Assembly (NCBI GenBank): GCA_036873755.1
Contig: JAVTVY010056900.1
Span: 124,001 to 188,000, forward strand
From: Hanleya hanleyi
Taxonomy: Eukaryota; Mollusca; Polyplacophora; Lepidopleurida; Hanleyidae
Reading direction: 5' to 3'
DNA length: 64,000 nucleotides
Below the pieces are notes generated by a model, which saw only the letters and a program-made list of their open reading frames with translations, had not been told where the DNA came from and ran no database searches. The position numbers were made by a program, and so were the translations under genes. Position 1 is the stretch's first letter. Each line of letters starts with the position of its first letter. Positions 1 through 11,389 of the stretch are shown here, piece by piece.

Positions 1-705
1 TTTAACTAATTCTGCTAGGCTGTCTTCATTCAGACTGTACAGCCTACACAGTCCACAGAAAATACACCGCACATTCTTGTACTCCCAGCCTTATCCCATT
101 TGATGGCAAGTTTATGGGGCTGTTTAATGTCTAAGCTAGGAAATGTTCCAGGGTAGTGGACAGGCATGCAATAATATACTATATCTGCTATACAGGACAC
201 CGACCACTGTAACTTGATGTGACAAGCAGCAGAGTAGAAACCGGCCTTATCTCAGTGGGCTTGGATATAAATCACTGTTAAAAACCACAAGGCTGGGATG
301 GAGCCTCTCTCTGTGTTTGTTCCAAGGACAAGCCTTAATGACTTTTAAATCCACTGATAAGGAGGTCCCATGGCTTCATGGTCATAAAAGGAACATGATA
401 CTGTTAAAGGCCACATGGATGGTATGCATTTATAACAATATACTGAAGTGTTAATTATAAATCTAATTTTAATCAGAATTATTTCAGATCAGAACTTGCT
501 GGTCTCCTTATTTTGCCGACGAAAGGATTCGGATGGACTGACTCACTCACTCATTACCGGACAATTTGCGATCTGTAGCCTACTTCGTAGGAATATCATC
601 ATCAGGACCATTGATCTATAAAATGCTTATTGCTAATATTTTCGAAGTCACTTTCCTCCTGTATTATGCCAAGTTAGTCAGTGGATCCCAATGCTAAATT
701 TCAGT
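1..705. other. Non-coding stretch, no gene seen
   Basis: AT-rich sequence with stops in all frames and no recognisable protein, RNA or mobile-element signature. It ends at a short TA-dinucleotide run (about 706-731) that leads into the tandem duplication. Confidence 0.6.
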
Positions 706-721
706 GTATATATATATATAT

Positions 722-976
722 ATATATATATTCATGTACATGTAGAAAGGGATCAAATTTTTTCAAGCTCTTAATATAAACTGGGACGAATATTAAAGGG
801 ATATGAATCATACCCCGACACCAAAGGCGCCGCCTCGAGCTCGCGCGGATATATATATTCATGTACATGTAGAAAGGGATCAAATTTTTTCAAGCTCTTA
901 ATATAAACTGGGACGAATATTAAAGGGATATGAATCATACCCCGACATCAAAGGCGCCGCCTCGAGCTCACGCGGA
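722..976. repeat. 127-bp perfect-period tandem duplication
   Basis: Two head-to-tail copies with a period of exactly 127 bp, aligned on TTCATGTACATGTAG at 731 and 858 and on CGCGGA at 844 and 971. The copies differ at very few positions (for example CGACACC against CGACATC, GCTCGCG against GCTCACG), so the duplication is recent. Each copy starts in a TA run and ends in a CpG-rich GGCGCCGCCTCGAGCTC block. The TA run at 706-731 could have primed slippage. Confidence 0.9.
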
Positions 977-1264
977 ATGTTTGTCTCGCGCTCTACGCGC
1001 GTGAGCCTTTGCATCGCCTATTTTTCGTCACGAATTCATTCCAGATTTATAGACGTTCTTTTGCAGCAATTGGCATCAGATTATTTGATCGAGACAGGTA
1101 CATGTACTATTTTGAGAGAAGAATCTTTTGAGGGATTTTCATCGAAAAGATGCATATTTTCATGACAACTTTCGACCGCTCTGCGCTGCCGATAACTGAG
1201 CGGACGGAGTGGGAAGGAAAAACTCCTTTTTACCCCTCGGCCAATTTTGGCCATGGGGTATTGT

Positions 1265-1345
1265 CGTCGTCTTGTACGTCCGTCTGTCCGTACGTCCGTA
1301 CGTCCGTACGTCTGTACGTGAGCGAGATAGCCGGAGAACGGTTCC
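1265..1345. repeat. CGTACGTC-type short tandem repeat
   Basis: Repeats of TACGTCCG/TCTGTCCG give a short run of alternating CGTC and TACG, readable on both strands as low-complexity peptide. It directly precedes the ~150-bp tandem array and is probably part of the same repetitive element. No coding function is suggested. Confidence 0.75.
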
Positions 1346-1389
1346 ACTGAAGAATTCCAAATTTGGTATGCTTATTTACCTAGTCAAGG

Positions 1390-2350
1390 ACCAGAAGCCT
1401 ATTTAATTGGGACCTGATTGGGTGAAAACCTTGGCGGCCATCTTTAATTTTATGCGAAATGGATAATGATCCATATCTCGGAAACCATTCAACTGTTCAA
1501 TACGAAAGTTGGTATACGTCATCGATACATCAAGCAACTTTCAATAAATTACCAAACCGGCTTTTCTGATTAGCTGGAAATCCTGGAGGCCATCTTTAAT
1601 TTATGCGAAATCGATAATGATACATATCTCTGTTACCATTCAGTTGTTTTATATGAAAGTTGGTATACATCATCGATACATCCAGATACTTTGAATCGGG
1701 ACCTGATTGACCGAAAACTTTGGCGGCCATCTTTAATTTATGCAAAAACTTTAATGATATATATCTCTGATCCAATTTAAGTGTTCTATACCAAACTTGG
1801 TATACAGCATCGATGTATCAACTGACTTGCAATGAATAACCACATCAGTTCCTCTGAGTGGGGAGAAGGATGGTCGGCCATCTTTAATTATGCAAAATCA
1901 TTAATGATCTCGTTCTCTGATACCGTTCAAGTGCACGATGTAAAATTTGGTATACATCATCGATGCATCAAGAGACTTACGACAAATGACAGTTCTGGTT
2001 TCTCTGATTGGGCGGAAACCTTGGTGGCCATCTTTAATTTATGCAAAATCTTTAATGATGTATATCTCTGATACCATTTCAGTGTTCTATACGAAACTTG
2101 GTATACAGCATCAATGTATCAAGAGAATTTTCAATGAATAACCACATCAGTTCCTCTGAGTGGCGGGAAGGAAGGGTGGCCATCTTTAATTTATGCGAAA
2201 TCATTAATGATCTCTATCTCTGATACCGTTCAAATGCTCGATGTAAAATTTGGTATACATCATTGATGCATCAAGAAATTTATGTAATGAATACCGGTTT
2301 CTCTGATTGGACGGAAATCTTGGGGGTCATTTCTAATTGCAAAATTTTTG
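1390..2350 (+). repeat. Degenerate ~150-bp tandem repeat, about 7 copies
   Basis: The anchor GGCCATCTTTAATTTATGC recurs with its GCCA at 1437, 1589, 1726, 1877, 2027 and 2179, and a decayed copy follows near 2326. Spacing is 137-152 bp. Each unit also contains a TTGGTATACATCATCGAT-like segment. Copies are diverged, so this is an old array. Short open frames inside it follow the repeat and have no protein character. Confidence 0.88.
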
Positions 2351-2763
2351 ATAATCTGTATATTTGTGACTTGACTGCTTGGTGTTCCTGACATCTTGGT
2401 TCAAATTGAATACATTATGAATGTACCCAGAGCCGAGGGGTTTTTTGATGCGCAGCTTCGTATTTTCCTTCTTTGTGATCAAACTTCTCATTTATCTCAA
2501 TCTTTGAAGTATATCTGTGCTAGTTTTTACAAAATATGCAAGCATGTCATTGACAGTACGCAAAATGTTTTAATTTTCCATTTTCGTTTTTGTAAATAAT
2601 TGCTCGTGAAAACCGTAAAAATGCCAAATATCTAGAATTCTGAACAAAGCTCACAATTCTTGTACGTTTTTGTGATTGAACTACTCTTTTGGGTCATTCG
2701 TTTTTTTAGATTTTTTTTCCCCATGCACTACATGTAGTTTGGTATCTTGTCGTTTGCATGATG

Positions 2764-3915
2764 CAGGGTCCGAAATGGCAGCCTGCTATTGGCTAAAAGC
2801 AGGCCAAAATTTTGACATAGCAGGCGATGTAAAAATTGGCCTGCTAAATATAAAAAAATAAATAGCAGGCCATAATTTTCTAGCAATTTGACCATACCTT
2901 GAACAATAAAGTATTTATTTCCGTACGTTGTTCGCAAGTTCACGGTATTAACTTAGCAAACAAATAAAGTAGAAAAACCATATGGACGGACTTGTACAGG
3001 TCGATGTCTTTCATGTCAGGGGAACACAAGCGCCGAGTTATGGTTTGCATTTCCAGTTCCGTTTCTCGACAGCGAGGCGAAGCATTAGCATCTGTTGTAG
3101 CGTATGTAAGCAGTACGGAGATAGAATAAAATCTGTTAGAAATTTTCAACCAACATCATTCAAATGACCTGGTTAAACGGAACCACAAACGTCAAAAAAG
3201 ACCCTGTTGTTACACACGCGAACAGCGAACCCCATAAAAGAGCCCAGACATTAGACATGTTAGAAAGAGATGCTATCCTAAGAGAAAATGGTCAGTCGCC
3301 GGTCGCATCTACAGTGATAGGTCAAGCATTAAATAAAATTATTCAACATCAGTTCACAATCAAATGGACAGTAATTTGTTATTAACTTAAAAATTGAAAC
3401 AGCTACTAGTCAGTGAATGATACAACTGTGGATTGTTAATTCGATATTGTAAAAGCATTTATGAGATTGAGAAATACATTATCATGTCATCTGAAATTGA
3501 TTTATGATTCTTATTGTTCCGTTATAGTTTCCTCCTGATTATGCACCGTGACCCATTATCAGGTTGAGGACAACTTTCCAACCATTAAACATGTTAAAGT
3601 TCAATAATGTTCACTCCCAGACAGTCTCTAGTAACTAATAAGGGCTGTCAATCTGTACATGCATATTAACAAGAGATGGTTCAAATTATAGTTTATTTTC
3701 CTGTGAAATTAGATAGATAAAATGCATAAGAAAATTAACAAATGAATAATCCTTACTGTATTGTGTTAAATTAACTATTTTCGTCTGAATTTGCACGGGT
3801 TGAAAACAATAGCTGTCCAATTATAAAAATAGCAGGTGATGTTCAATTTGACCTGCGATTTTTCTTTGAAAAAAAAAAATAGCAGGTCATCAAAAGTTTT
3901 CTATTTCGGACCCTG
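2764..3915. mobile_element. hAT-like DNA transposon remnant, 1,152 bp, with TIRs and 6-bp target duplication
   Basis: Terminal inverted repeats of 13 bp are seen directly: CAGGGTCCGAAAT at 2764-2776 and its exact complement ATTTCGGACCCTG at 3903-3915. The element is flanked by ATGATG on both sides (2758-2763 and 3916-3921), read as a 6-bp target-site duplication. Subterminal 'AGCAGGCC/AGCAGGTC' motifs recur near both ends in opposite orientation. Inside is a broken zinc-finger coding fragment like those of hAT transposases and ZNF862-type hAT-derived proteins. No catalytic domain is present, so it is a non-autonomous or internally deleted copy. Classical hAT elements make 8-bp duplications, so the superfamily call is inference. 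Confidence 0.82.
3082..3385 (+). pseudogene. Frameshifted hAT-type (TTF/BED-like) zinc-finger fragment
   Basis: One frame carries a Cys-x2-Cys pair (CSVCKQYGDRIKSVRNF, about 3095-3145) and ends at the TGA at 3163-3165. The adjoining frame carries GTTNVKKDPVVTHANSEPHK (about 3176-3235), with the paired His of the same finger type. The two halves resemble the N-terminal zinc finger of ZNF862/hAT-derived proteins but lie in different frames. The second frame stops at about 3385. No DDE/RW catalytic region follows. It lies inside the TIR-bounded element at 2764-3915 and is judged a dead transposase remnant. Confidence 0.62.
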
Positions 3916-4039
3916 ATGATGTATTCCTTTTGCCACTCGTTAAGCTGTAAAGGAATTTTTTTTGGTCACCAATCTTGGCCTAAATTGAGTTGACTGGCGT
4001 TCACGTTAATGGAGCCTAGTTGACAAGCATGTGTATTCG

Positions 4040-4245
4040 CCCAGCATTGACCAGCGAAACAGGGCGGGACTCGCAGCGAAGCACACGTGACGGTCTTTTG
4101 CGCACAAAAAGCCAATCAGTGACGGGGCGTACTAATTAACCAATCACTAATCACTCGTTAACATATCAATTAGCGAGACAAACTCTAGTTCAAAGAGAGG
4201 AGCCGCGCGTTTCATATCCCTCTCGTCCCAGATATAAATGACTAT
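4040..4245 (+). promoter_or_regulatory. CCAAT/GC-box-rich patch, possible promoter or transposon end
   Basis: A locally CpG-rich segment contains a GC box (GGGCGGG, about 4062), CACGTG (about 4087), two CCAAT motifs (AGCCAATCAG and ACCAATCAC) and a TATA-like GATATAAATG (about 4231). No coding exon follows within reach. The end of the patch (GGGATATGAAA, CTGGGACGA and GCCGC on the complement) resembles the 127-bp duplicated segment near 760-850 in inverted orientation, so repeat origin is an equal possibility. Confidence 0.25.
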
Positions 4246-5907
4246 ACCACACAGTTGCTCTGAACATGTGCGACTCTGAAACTTTTAGCGAAAAACATTT
4301 TGTAAATCATTATTTTGACAAATATACATCGTTACAACCATTTGAATATTAATTTACAAAATGGTTTTCACTAATATTTTTGGAGTCTCCCTCATGTATT
4401 GTACATGTGGTATAGATGTAGGTATGAACATCAGATTGTATACCCAGCGACGGAAAGTTTCAGCTTTTTATGCAATTTCAGATTTTTCCCCCTTCAAATT
4501 TTATTTCTAAAACTGCCCGACTTCGGTCTGAAAGTAATAAAAATGACAATTTTGTGAGGGGGTGCCGTACATTGTATTTTCAGCTATTACAGATATTTTT
4601 TCCTCCAGTATTTTCTGGTCTATGAAATTGGAAGGCTGGGCCTGAAAATCTGTTTTGAACTACATGCATATGTTATTTGTAAGAGACTGCCAAAAACTGA
4701 ACAAGCTAGCTTTAGACCTGTAATATAGCACAGAGCACAAACAAAACATGGGGATATTCGGTTGCGTGCCTGGAAGCATCCCTCAGCAAATGTGTGAATA
4801 GACCAGGGTTTGTCTTCACACCACCTGTGTTAGCTTGCCGTCAGTCTTGCGGATTTATTCAGAACAGAAAACACACACAACTTCGGAGTGTCTGCGACCT
4901 TGAGGTTTGCTCGAAATTTACCCTCTCGCCTTGGTCCATTTCTGAAATATTGTCATGGCCGCATTGGCGAGCTACAGAAGGACATAAGTTATTCTCAATC
5001 TCATAAAAATAGTCGCTCATTTCTCATTACAACCAATCCCATAATTTATTTCCATCTCAAACATTTCGATGCATTGTCTAAACACAGTTCTATTCAAGCT
5101 ACATGTACATATGTGCCAACAAATCAACCGGAGTCAAAAGATTCATTGATGATCTTGTTTTACAGCATATATGCTACATGTACTTTACATTACCGTGTGT
5201 CGGACAGATATTGATAAAATGATGATTATTTGTAAAGAACCTTAGCATAAAGTTTGTAACTTTCTGTTTTGTGAATTGCATAGTCTGGATTTCCATTTGA
5301 ATCAATAAAGAAGTTTCTCCTGGTTTTTCCTACAAGAAACATTCATACTGAATCAGTACACGTACACGTACATTTCTCTGATCAGTGCTTTTCAGGAACG
5401 CATTCAGTTCTTCAAATCATTTTGATCGGCGTTTATATTTGTACATGATTGGAACATCTACATGTATTCCCCTAAATGAATGAGTTAATGTATTAAGCTT
5501 ATCTCTCATTCTCTTCATTGAAACAGTTCTACACTCAAAAGATTGTCAAGTATCTCAACTGTTCCTCCCACAAAAACTGAGTTTGCTTAAAGCTTTTCTG
5601 TTCATGACGCATACAAATGTAAGAAAATCCTGCTTTTCTTTGACTGACAAATCTAAACACTTCATCTACTTCAAATAAACATCAGCAGTGTGACATTAAT
5701 GATTGCTCAGAGTTTGTTTTGGAAATCAGAATAAAATTGATGAATCCTTTGTTCTGCTGTATTTTATGACTAAGCTGTCTGGCTGTCTTCCTGGAGGCCA
5801 ATAAATATTCCGCAGTACTGCATAATCTTGGCGTCTCATCTTTTATTAAACTTTGTATGCATACATAATGAGTCTTTGTAATTATTCCTATGCCACGTGC
5901 TAGTGTC
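4246..5907. other. Non-coding stretch, no gene seen
   Basis: AT-rich sequence. The longest frame (4888-5214, 108 codons) has no recognisable domain, unremarkable composition and no splice or promoter context, so I do not call it a gene. Confidence 0.55.
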
Positions 5908-5933
5908 TTTTTTTTTTTTTTTTTTTTTTTTTA
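5908..5933. repeat. Poly(T) tract
   Basis: Uninterrupted run of about 24-26 T residues. It may be the reverse-complement poly(A) tail of a minus-strand retroposed sequence, but no recognisable body was seen beside it. Confidence 0.8.
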
Positions 5934-6974
5934 TCGTCAAGTTTTTTCACGTAGTCTCATTATCGACAATTGTGAAATTTGAGGAGACATCAGTCTGCCA
6001 TATTAATGATGTTAAAAATTAGGCCAGTTTCTAGCATGGATCCGCATACCAATTAAACTAGCTAACAGCTTTAATTACTAGTCCGCCCTCATTCATGTGT
6101 ATTACATTTGGCCCATTATTAACACTATTTCCATATCCATGAGAGCAGTAGAATTGTGCTTCAAATCTAGGCCTCAATTAGCATTTTACGACAGTGATGT
6201 AATATTGATGTAGTGGAAAAATCAAATTATGATTGCTGCGTATGCTAATAGATCAATCCATTTCCGCTGTCATGTTACAGTTTGAAAATGGACATTTTGT
6301 AATTCATGTACATGTATATGTGCTTTTTATTTGAATAAATACATCACCTTTGCATTTTTTTGGAATGCATGAAGAGTCACTCTCCTCTTTTAGACCTGCC
6401 AATAGCAGATTTATGTAAATCAAGACGAAGACACAGACACAGAAAAGAAAAATATCGGAAGACTTGTAATGGCAGCCTCTGTGCTTTTAAAGCAACTGAA
6501 GCCGGTTAATATATGCCTGAAGCCGCCCTGTTGAAACCCTGCCATTTAACATTGCCTGTACATGTACATTTAGTGGTGCATACAATGTGTCCATGATGTA
6601 TTTGGCTTAGAAAGGCTTGGTCTTAAAACCCTTCCACTGAACACACAGCCTCTTGTAATCAAATAGTTGGCAGTGTTGGAAGGGGTTGAGTGAACAAGCA
6701 CAGCCTCTAGGTTATCTTTGGAGAGAGATTGGTTCCCATAGCAACAGACCTTGGCAAATAGATAAACAGCAGGCTATCCAATTTCATAACATGTGCTACT
6801 GCACTGGGGCCTAATTTGGGGGTTTTGTGTTGAACAACAAATGAACCAAATTAGACTAGTGTACTCCTTAAAAATGGATTAATGTAAATCAATTATACCA
6901 GTAATTATATTTGAGTTAGAATTAAACTATTCTCTCTTCAGTCAACCTAAAATCCTGATCATTGATATGGAGCT
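5934..6974. other. Non-coding stretch, no gene seen
   Basis: AT-rich sequence with scattered TACATGTA motifs. No frame, RNA or mobile element recognised. Confidence 0.55.
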
Positions 6975-7192
6975 CCATGGTTTATCACATGGCCCGGCCA
7001 GTGATGTGTACACCATTCCATGGTTTATCACATGGCCCGGCCAGTGATGTGTACACCATTCCATGGGTTATCACATGGCCCGGCCAGTGATGTGTACACC
7101 ATTCCATGGTTTATCACACGGCCCGGCCAGTGATGTGTACACCATTCCATGGTTTATCACATGGCCCGGCCAGTGATGTGTACACCATTCCA
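6975..7192. repeat. 43-bp minisatellite, 5 copies
   Basis: Units begin CCATGGTTTATCACATGGCC at 6975, 7018, 7061, 7104 and 7147, a period of exactly 43 bp. Copies are nearly identical (one GGGTT for GGTTT, one CACACGG for CACATGG), so the expansion is recent. Confidence 0.95.
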
Positions 7193-7975
7193 GATTTCTG
7201 ATCTGCTAAGTGATAATGTCCTCATTTTGGTACTAATGACTTTAGCAAGTCCATCAGGGAGCAGATAAGATCACATATGAAGGCTGAGTTATGTAATATT
7301 TGATAGCACTTGGCAGACATCATTGATGATGGTTACTTGTCAGCATGTATTCTTGGTTGTATACCTTCTGTTTCCATAAACAGGTGCTGCTAGTACATGC
7401 AGTGTGATGTGATAGGTTATCTAATCCATAACTCTAAGTGTGAACCAATCTTCCCTAACCAAGAGAATTATGCGCATTAAATGTAACCTCTGTATATTGT
7501 ATTTGTAGCATAAAATGTCAAATGTAAGTTGATTGTCTTACTGCATTGTTAAATTGGATGAAGCCCAGCTAGAACCAATCAGAACATGTTTTGGAAATGC
7601 TCAAGTCTCACTCACTTCAATGTCATCCTCGCGAGCCAGTGTAACAATTGATGGGTTACGATCGATACACTGGCTTGGTTAGTTGCTGACAGCAGTTCTG
7701 GATATAAATAGCTCGAGGGGTTTCCACTAAACTGAACCAATCAGTAAGCACGCTGAAGCAGCTTATCAGGCCAATCCGCAGTGAGGTTTGAGTTTTGACT
7801 GGTTTGAATTTCATCGCCAGCCAGACTGCCTTTGAAGTTAGGCTGAAATCGACACGGGTGTCAAAGTGAAAATCAGAGGCTTCAGCCACTCATTCAAAAC
7901 AACCGCTGGGGATGAAATGTATGAGATTGTGTAATAGACGCAACGACTCGAGAACTCATCCGAATCACCAAAAAG
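7193..7975. other. Non-coding stretch, no gene seen
   Basis: No convincing frame, RNA gene or repeat. CpG content rises slightly near 7640-7960 without any associated coding signal. Confidence 0.5.
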
Positions 7976-8019
7976 GTCCAGGTAAATCCTCTGCGCGAGG
8001 ATTTAGGGATTACCTGGAC
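7976..8019. repeat. Short foldback hairpin
   Basis: The arm GTCCAGGTAAATCCTC (7976-7991) is complementary to GAGGATTTAGGGATTACCTGGAC (7997-8019), apart from a 7-nt bulge in the right arm; the loop is TGCGC. It could be a foldback repeat or a structured RNA element. No flanking gene clarifies its role. Confidence 0.6.
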
Positions 8020-9042
8020 TTGTGTAGATGCTTCAATGTATGAGAAAGCATAACTGAACAAACTGCAACAAATTTTACTTAGTTTCTCAGTAGTACATAC
8101 AGCGTTTACTTGAACAAAATTCTCCCGATGATACTGAAAAGAATTATGTTCAGTATAATAATACAGTCTCCTCTTTGTATCTTAATAGACAACTTGATTA
8201 GTGCCTCAGTGAAGTGGGGCAATAGATCATTAGTGATTTTTTTTTCAAATTTCAATAAAAACTTTTGGGGTGGGCACAGTTTTTCCAGGTACATGTAGGT
8301 CGGGTTACCAGAAACACACCATTTTTTGTTTGTTTAGGCCTTGGGGACAGAATCCATAATGGCCACATATAGATTGCTTTTCCAGGATATCTATGAAAAT
8401 CTTTAAAACGAGTGTTGATAGATTATTCAGATATATTTTGTTCTAGTGAAAAACATGCCACTAGCAAATTACACACACTGAATTGGCATGGTAAAAAGCC
8501 ACCTTGCTGTCACCATGTACATGTAGCTGTCCGGCTTCATGATGGTGAAAAGTCCCGCTTCTGTTATTGAAATCTAGACTGCAATTAGTTTACAGGAATA
8601 TTTCTGAGATAGAAATCTTTAGTCCTACATGTAGGAAGAAGTTAGGCAGTGGGTTCATTCATTTACATTGACAATGTTGGACTATTTTATTCACAGCCTT
8701 TTATTGACAAAATCTGTCTATTTTAATGCACGACAAAAACAATATCATCATACGTCCTGTTTTATGTAATATTTTGAAGTATTTTGTAGTATTATTCAGT
8801 GTTTACACTGCCATGTGTCTACATGTAATCTTGGTGTGATGTCTTGTGGGCAATGACAGAGTTTTGCGCCTCCGATGGCAATCTAGCCCCAGAACTCACT
8901 TTAGCTGCGAAAACTGACCTCTGGCCCAGTGGATTTCTGGGAGCGAAACGGAAACGTCGCACCTGTTTGTTTACTTTCTTATTTATTCTACTTTTTATGT
9001 GTTTTGTACTCTGTCCCAAATGAGATGCTCAGTACAATAAAG
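8020..9042. other. Non-coding stretch, no gene seen
   Basis: AT-rich with no recognised gene or family. Short frames on both strands near 8110-8298 mirror each other over an AT-rich segment and are chance. Confidence 0.5.
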
Positions 9043-9410
9043 AATCTTATCATGCGCACAATTAATTTTCGGCGGAACCAATCTCGCATTCGTCTATTTC
9101 CGTATTGGCGGAAATTAGCCCAGTTGCTGAGTTCTGGGAATAGATTGCTATTATTCAACTAAATATAGAAATAGTTTTGTATAATTTGAATGAATTATGT
9201 TCGTTTGGTTAAAATTAACTGAATTCCACAATAAAATGCGTCTGGATCTCTCGATTATCAAAGGCACTATTTGGTAACCGGCTCACTGCGTGATCGTTAT
9301 ACGCTCCCCACCGATGGGAATTTGTGCGTTCTATGTGAGAGGCTTGTTCTCCCAATACGGAAATAGCCGAACGTGAGATTGCTCCGATGGATAAAGATTC
9401 CCCATCAGGG
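9043..9410. mobile_element. Inverted-repeat (MITE-like) element
   Basis: CAATCTCGCATTCGTCTATT...CCGTATTGG at 9079-9108 matches the complement of 9352-9382 over about 30 bp with a few mismatches. Weaker complementarity extends outwards (GAATCTTATC near 9049 against GAATCTTTATCC on the complement near 9390-9402). The layout is two arms around a ~240-bp centre with no coding capacity, as in a foldback or MITE-type element. Exact ends and target duplication could not be fixed. Confidence 0.6.
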
Positions 9411-9553
9411 GACAATAGTATTCCAGATGAGAATTGATATGGTAATTAATGGTGATTTTAAGGCATTACTCTAGCATTCCTGTGGCTGGGTATCTTCAAT
9501 TACATTCTCTTTGAATTTTGTTTGATTAGGAAGAACCCAACTACATGTAGTTG

Positions 9554-9737
9554 TCATCTCTTCAAACTGCTGAATGATTCAAATACAATCAGTCATCTCT
9601 TCAAACTGCTGAATGATTCAAATACAATCAGTCATCTCTTCAAACTGCTGAATGATTCAAATACAATCAATACTCATCGTAATGTCATCTCTTCAAACTG
9701 CTGAATGATTCAAATACAATCAATACTCATCGTAATA
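9554..9737. repeat. 39-bp minisatellite, 4 copies
   Basis: TCATCTCTTCAAACTGCTGA begins units at 9554, 9593, 9632 and 9685. The first three are spaced 39 bp apart. The last is spaced 53 bp because of a 14-bp insertion (TACTCATCGTAATG) that also follows the final copy. Confidence 0.93.
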
Positions 9738-11111
9738 CATGTGCATGACTGACTCATACAAATCTTGCAAATGAATCAATTTGTGTAGATTCTGCACTAT
9801 TATTGCAACACATGTCTCCCATTATTTGTTATACAGTACATGTAAATGCATGACTAAAAAAAGGGTATGATGCATCTGGTATCATCTTGCATTAGATACA
9901 CATGTATAAATGTGCAAAGATGAAACAGTGAAACACCTGCAACATTATCGATTCATTAAATTCGTCTATCTGCTTAATATTACTCTGAAATCTGACTTGT
10001 ATACAGAGTATAAGTATGTACTAAGAATATTTAGCAGTGGATCTTACATGTTCTCTCCAGATATTTCTGACAGTCTTTTATTTCTTATTTTCGGGCCGAC
10101 TGCATTACATAATTTTTGTCAAGGGTTATGAACTCAACGTTATAAATATCAAACGATATTCTTGTTACTTATACATGTATGTGGATATGAATAAATCCTG
10201 TTCAACTGCCTGTGTGTCATTTTTTTGCCTGTCAAAAGCAGCCCTATAGCCTTTATGGCATGCTCTGAATACTGTGAAAAGCAGTTTTGGAGCCAGCTTG
10301 AAAATTGCTAGGCAGCTTGTATATAGGTTGGCAGGCAGGCAGCCAGTCAGCTGTGCATGTATTATAGGTTGAATGTTCCCTTGTGATAGATGTACATGTA
10401 TACATGTAGGTGGTAAGATCACATCCAGGTCTGTTAATACCGCGGGGAGGCATTCTTCACTTCCCCTCTTATACCATCATCTAGATTTGTGTGTGTTGGA
10501 TTTCAACGGAATGCTGTGGAGTTCAGATGTTGAAGATTCGAAAATCTGCCTGAAATAACAGTCGTACATCATCGTCCAGCGGGCCATATTGTGGTCAATA
10601 CAACATGCAGCAGGAAGTGAGAGCTAGACATGTTTCATTATTTTCGTACCATAATTATTATTATTAGCGCAAATGATTATTATTATGTCAGTGACCATTT
10701 GTGTCACATGTACAAATGAGTTTGATACATGTACATCTCAATGTTATGTAATATTTACCATTATGTATAGTACTTTACTCATACTGAAGATGTACAGCCA
10801 CATAATTTGTATATAGTTATGTATATGTGTGCAGGACTATACATATGTATGTGTATGTATTTTACATATGCATACATTTTCTATCACCTGCATAGTTTTG
10901 ATTAGTGTTACTTGAATTTGGTCATCAAATAGCGATAACTGTGATGTCATTTAACCATGGTCATAGGCGTTGCTAGGATTTCTTGAGAAGGGGTTGTTTT
11001 GTATACTTACTCATTAGAGAGCTCAATACTCTACTGTCAAACATAGGACAGTAACATACAGTTGGGAGACAAGACTTAGAGGGGGTCGTTCGCATTCAAC
11101 ATCTTGAGGTA
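9738..11111. other. Non-coding stretch, no gene seen
   Basis: AT-rich with TACATGTA/ACATGT motifs and TATG-type microsatellite-like sequence around 10800-10880. No gene or known mobile element recognised. Confidence 0.5.
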
Positions 11112-11215
11112 TGGCTTGTAGCGTTGGACACATCGGTTCTCGTCAGATCACCGAAGTTAAGCAACATTAAGCTTGGATGGGTGACCGGGTGCTGTACTGG
11201 CTGGGCTGATCAGTG
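11112..11215 (+). rRNA. Decayed 5S rRNA-like sequence (pseudogene or 5S-derived SINE head)
   Basis: The segment contains ATCGGTTCTCGTCAGATCAC, CGAAGTTAAGCAAC and TTGGATGGGTGACCG, and ends GGGTGCTGTA. These match the order and sequence of the internal and C-box regions of eukaryotic 5S rRNA. Two internal pieces of the usual gene are missing (between AAGCAAC and TTGGATG, and between GTGACCG and GGTGCTGTA), and the 5' end is degenerate. A functional 5S gene is therefore unlikely. It is a pseudogene or the promoter head of a 5S-derived (SINE3-like) retroposon. Confidence 0.75.
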
Positions 11216-11389
11216 TCCAGGGTAATAGGAACTGTGCGCACTCTTGTGTTCTGGCACATGTAGACACCATCACAGGGTTTCATACACGTCGTGTTTGAGC
11301 TAAAAACTCATGCCGTAAAAAACTGAAGTTTATATGTTTACTAAGGAAAATATTCAATTTTTGAACTGAAAACTCAATTCCGGTAAAAG

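Noticed and set aside
4888..5214. 108-codon + strand frame
   Set aside because: No domain, no start or splice context, ordinary composition; consistent with a chance frame.
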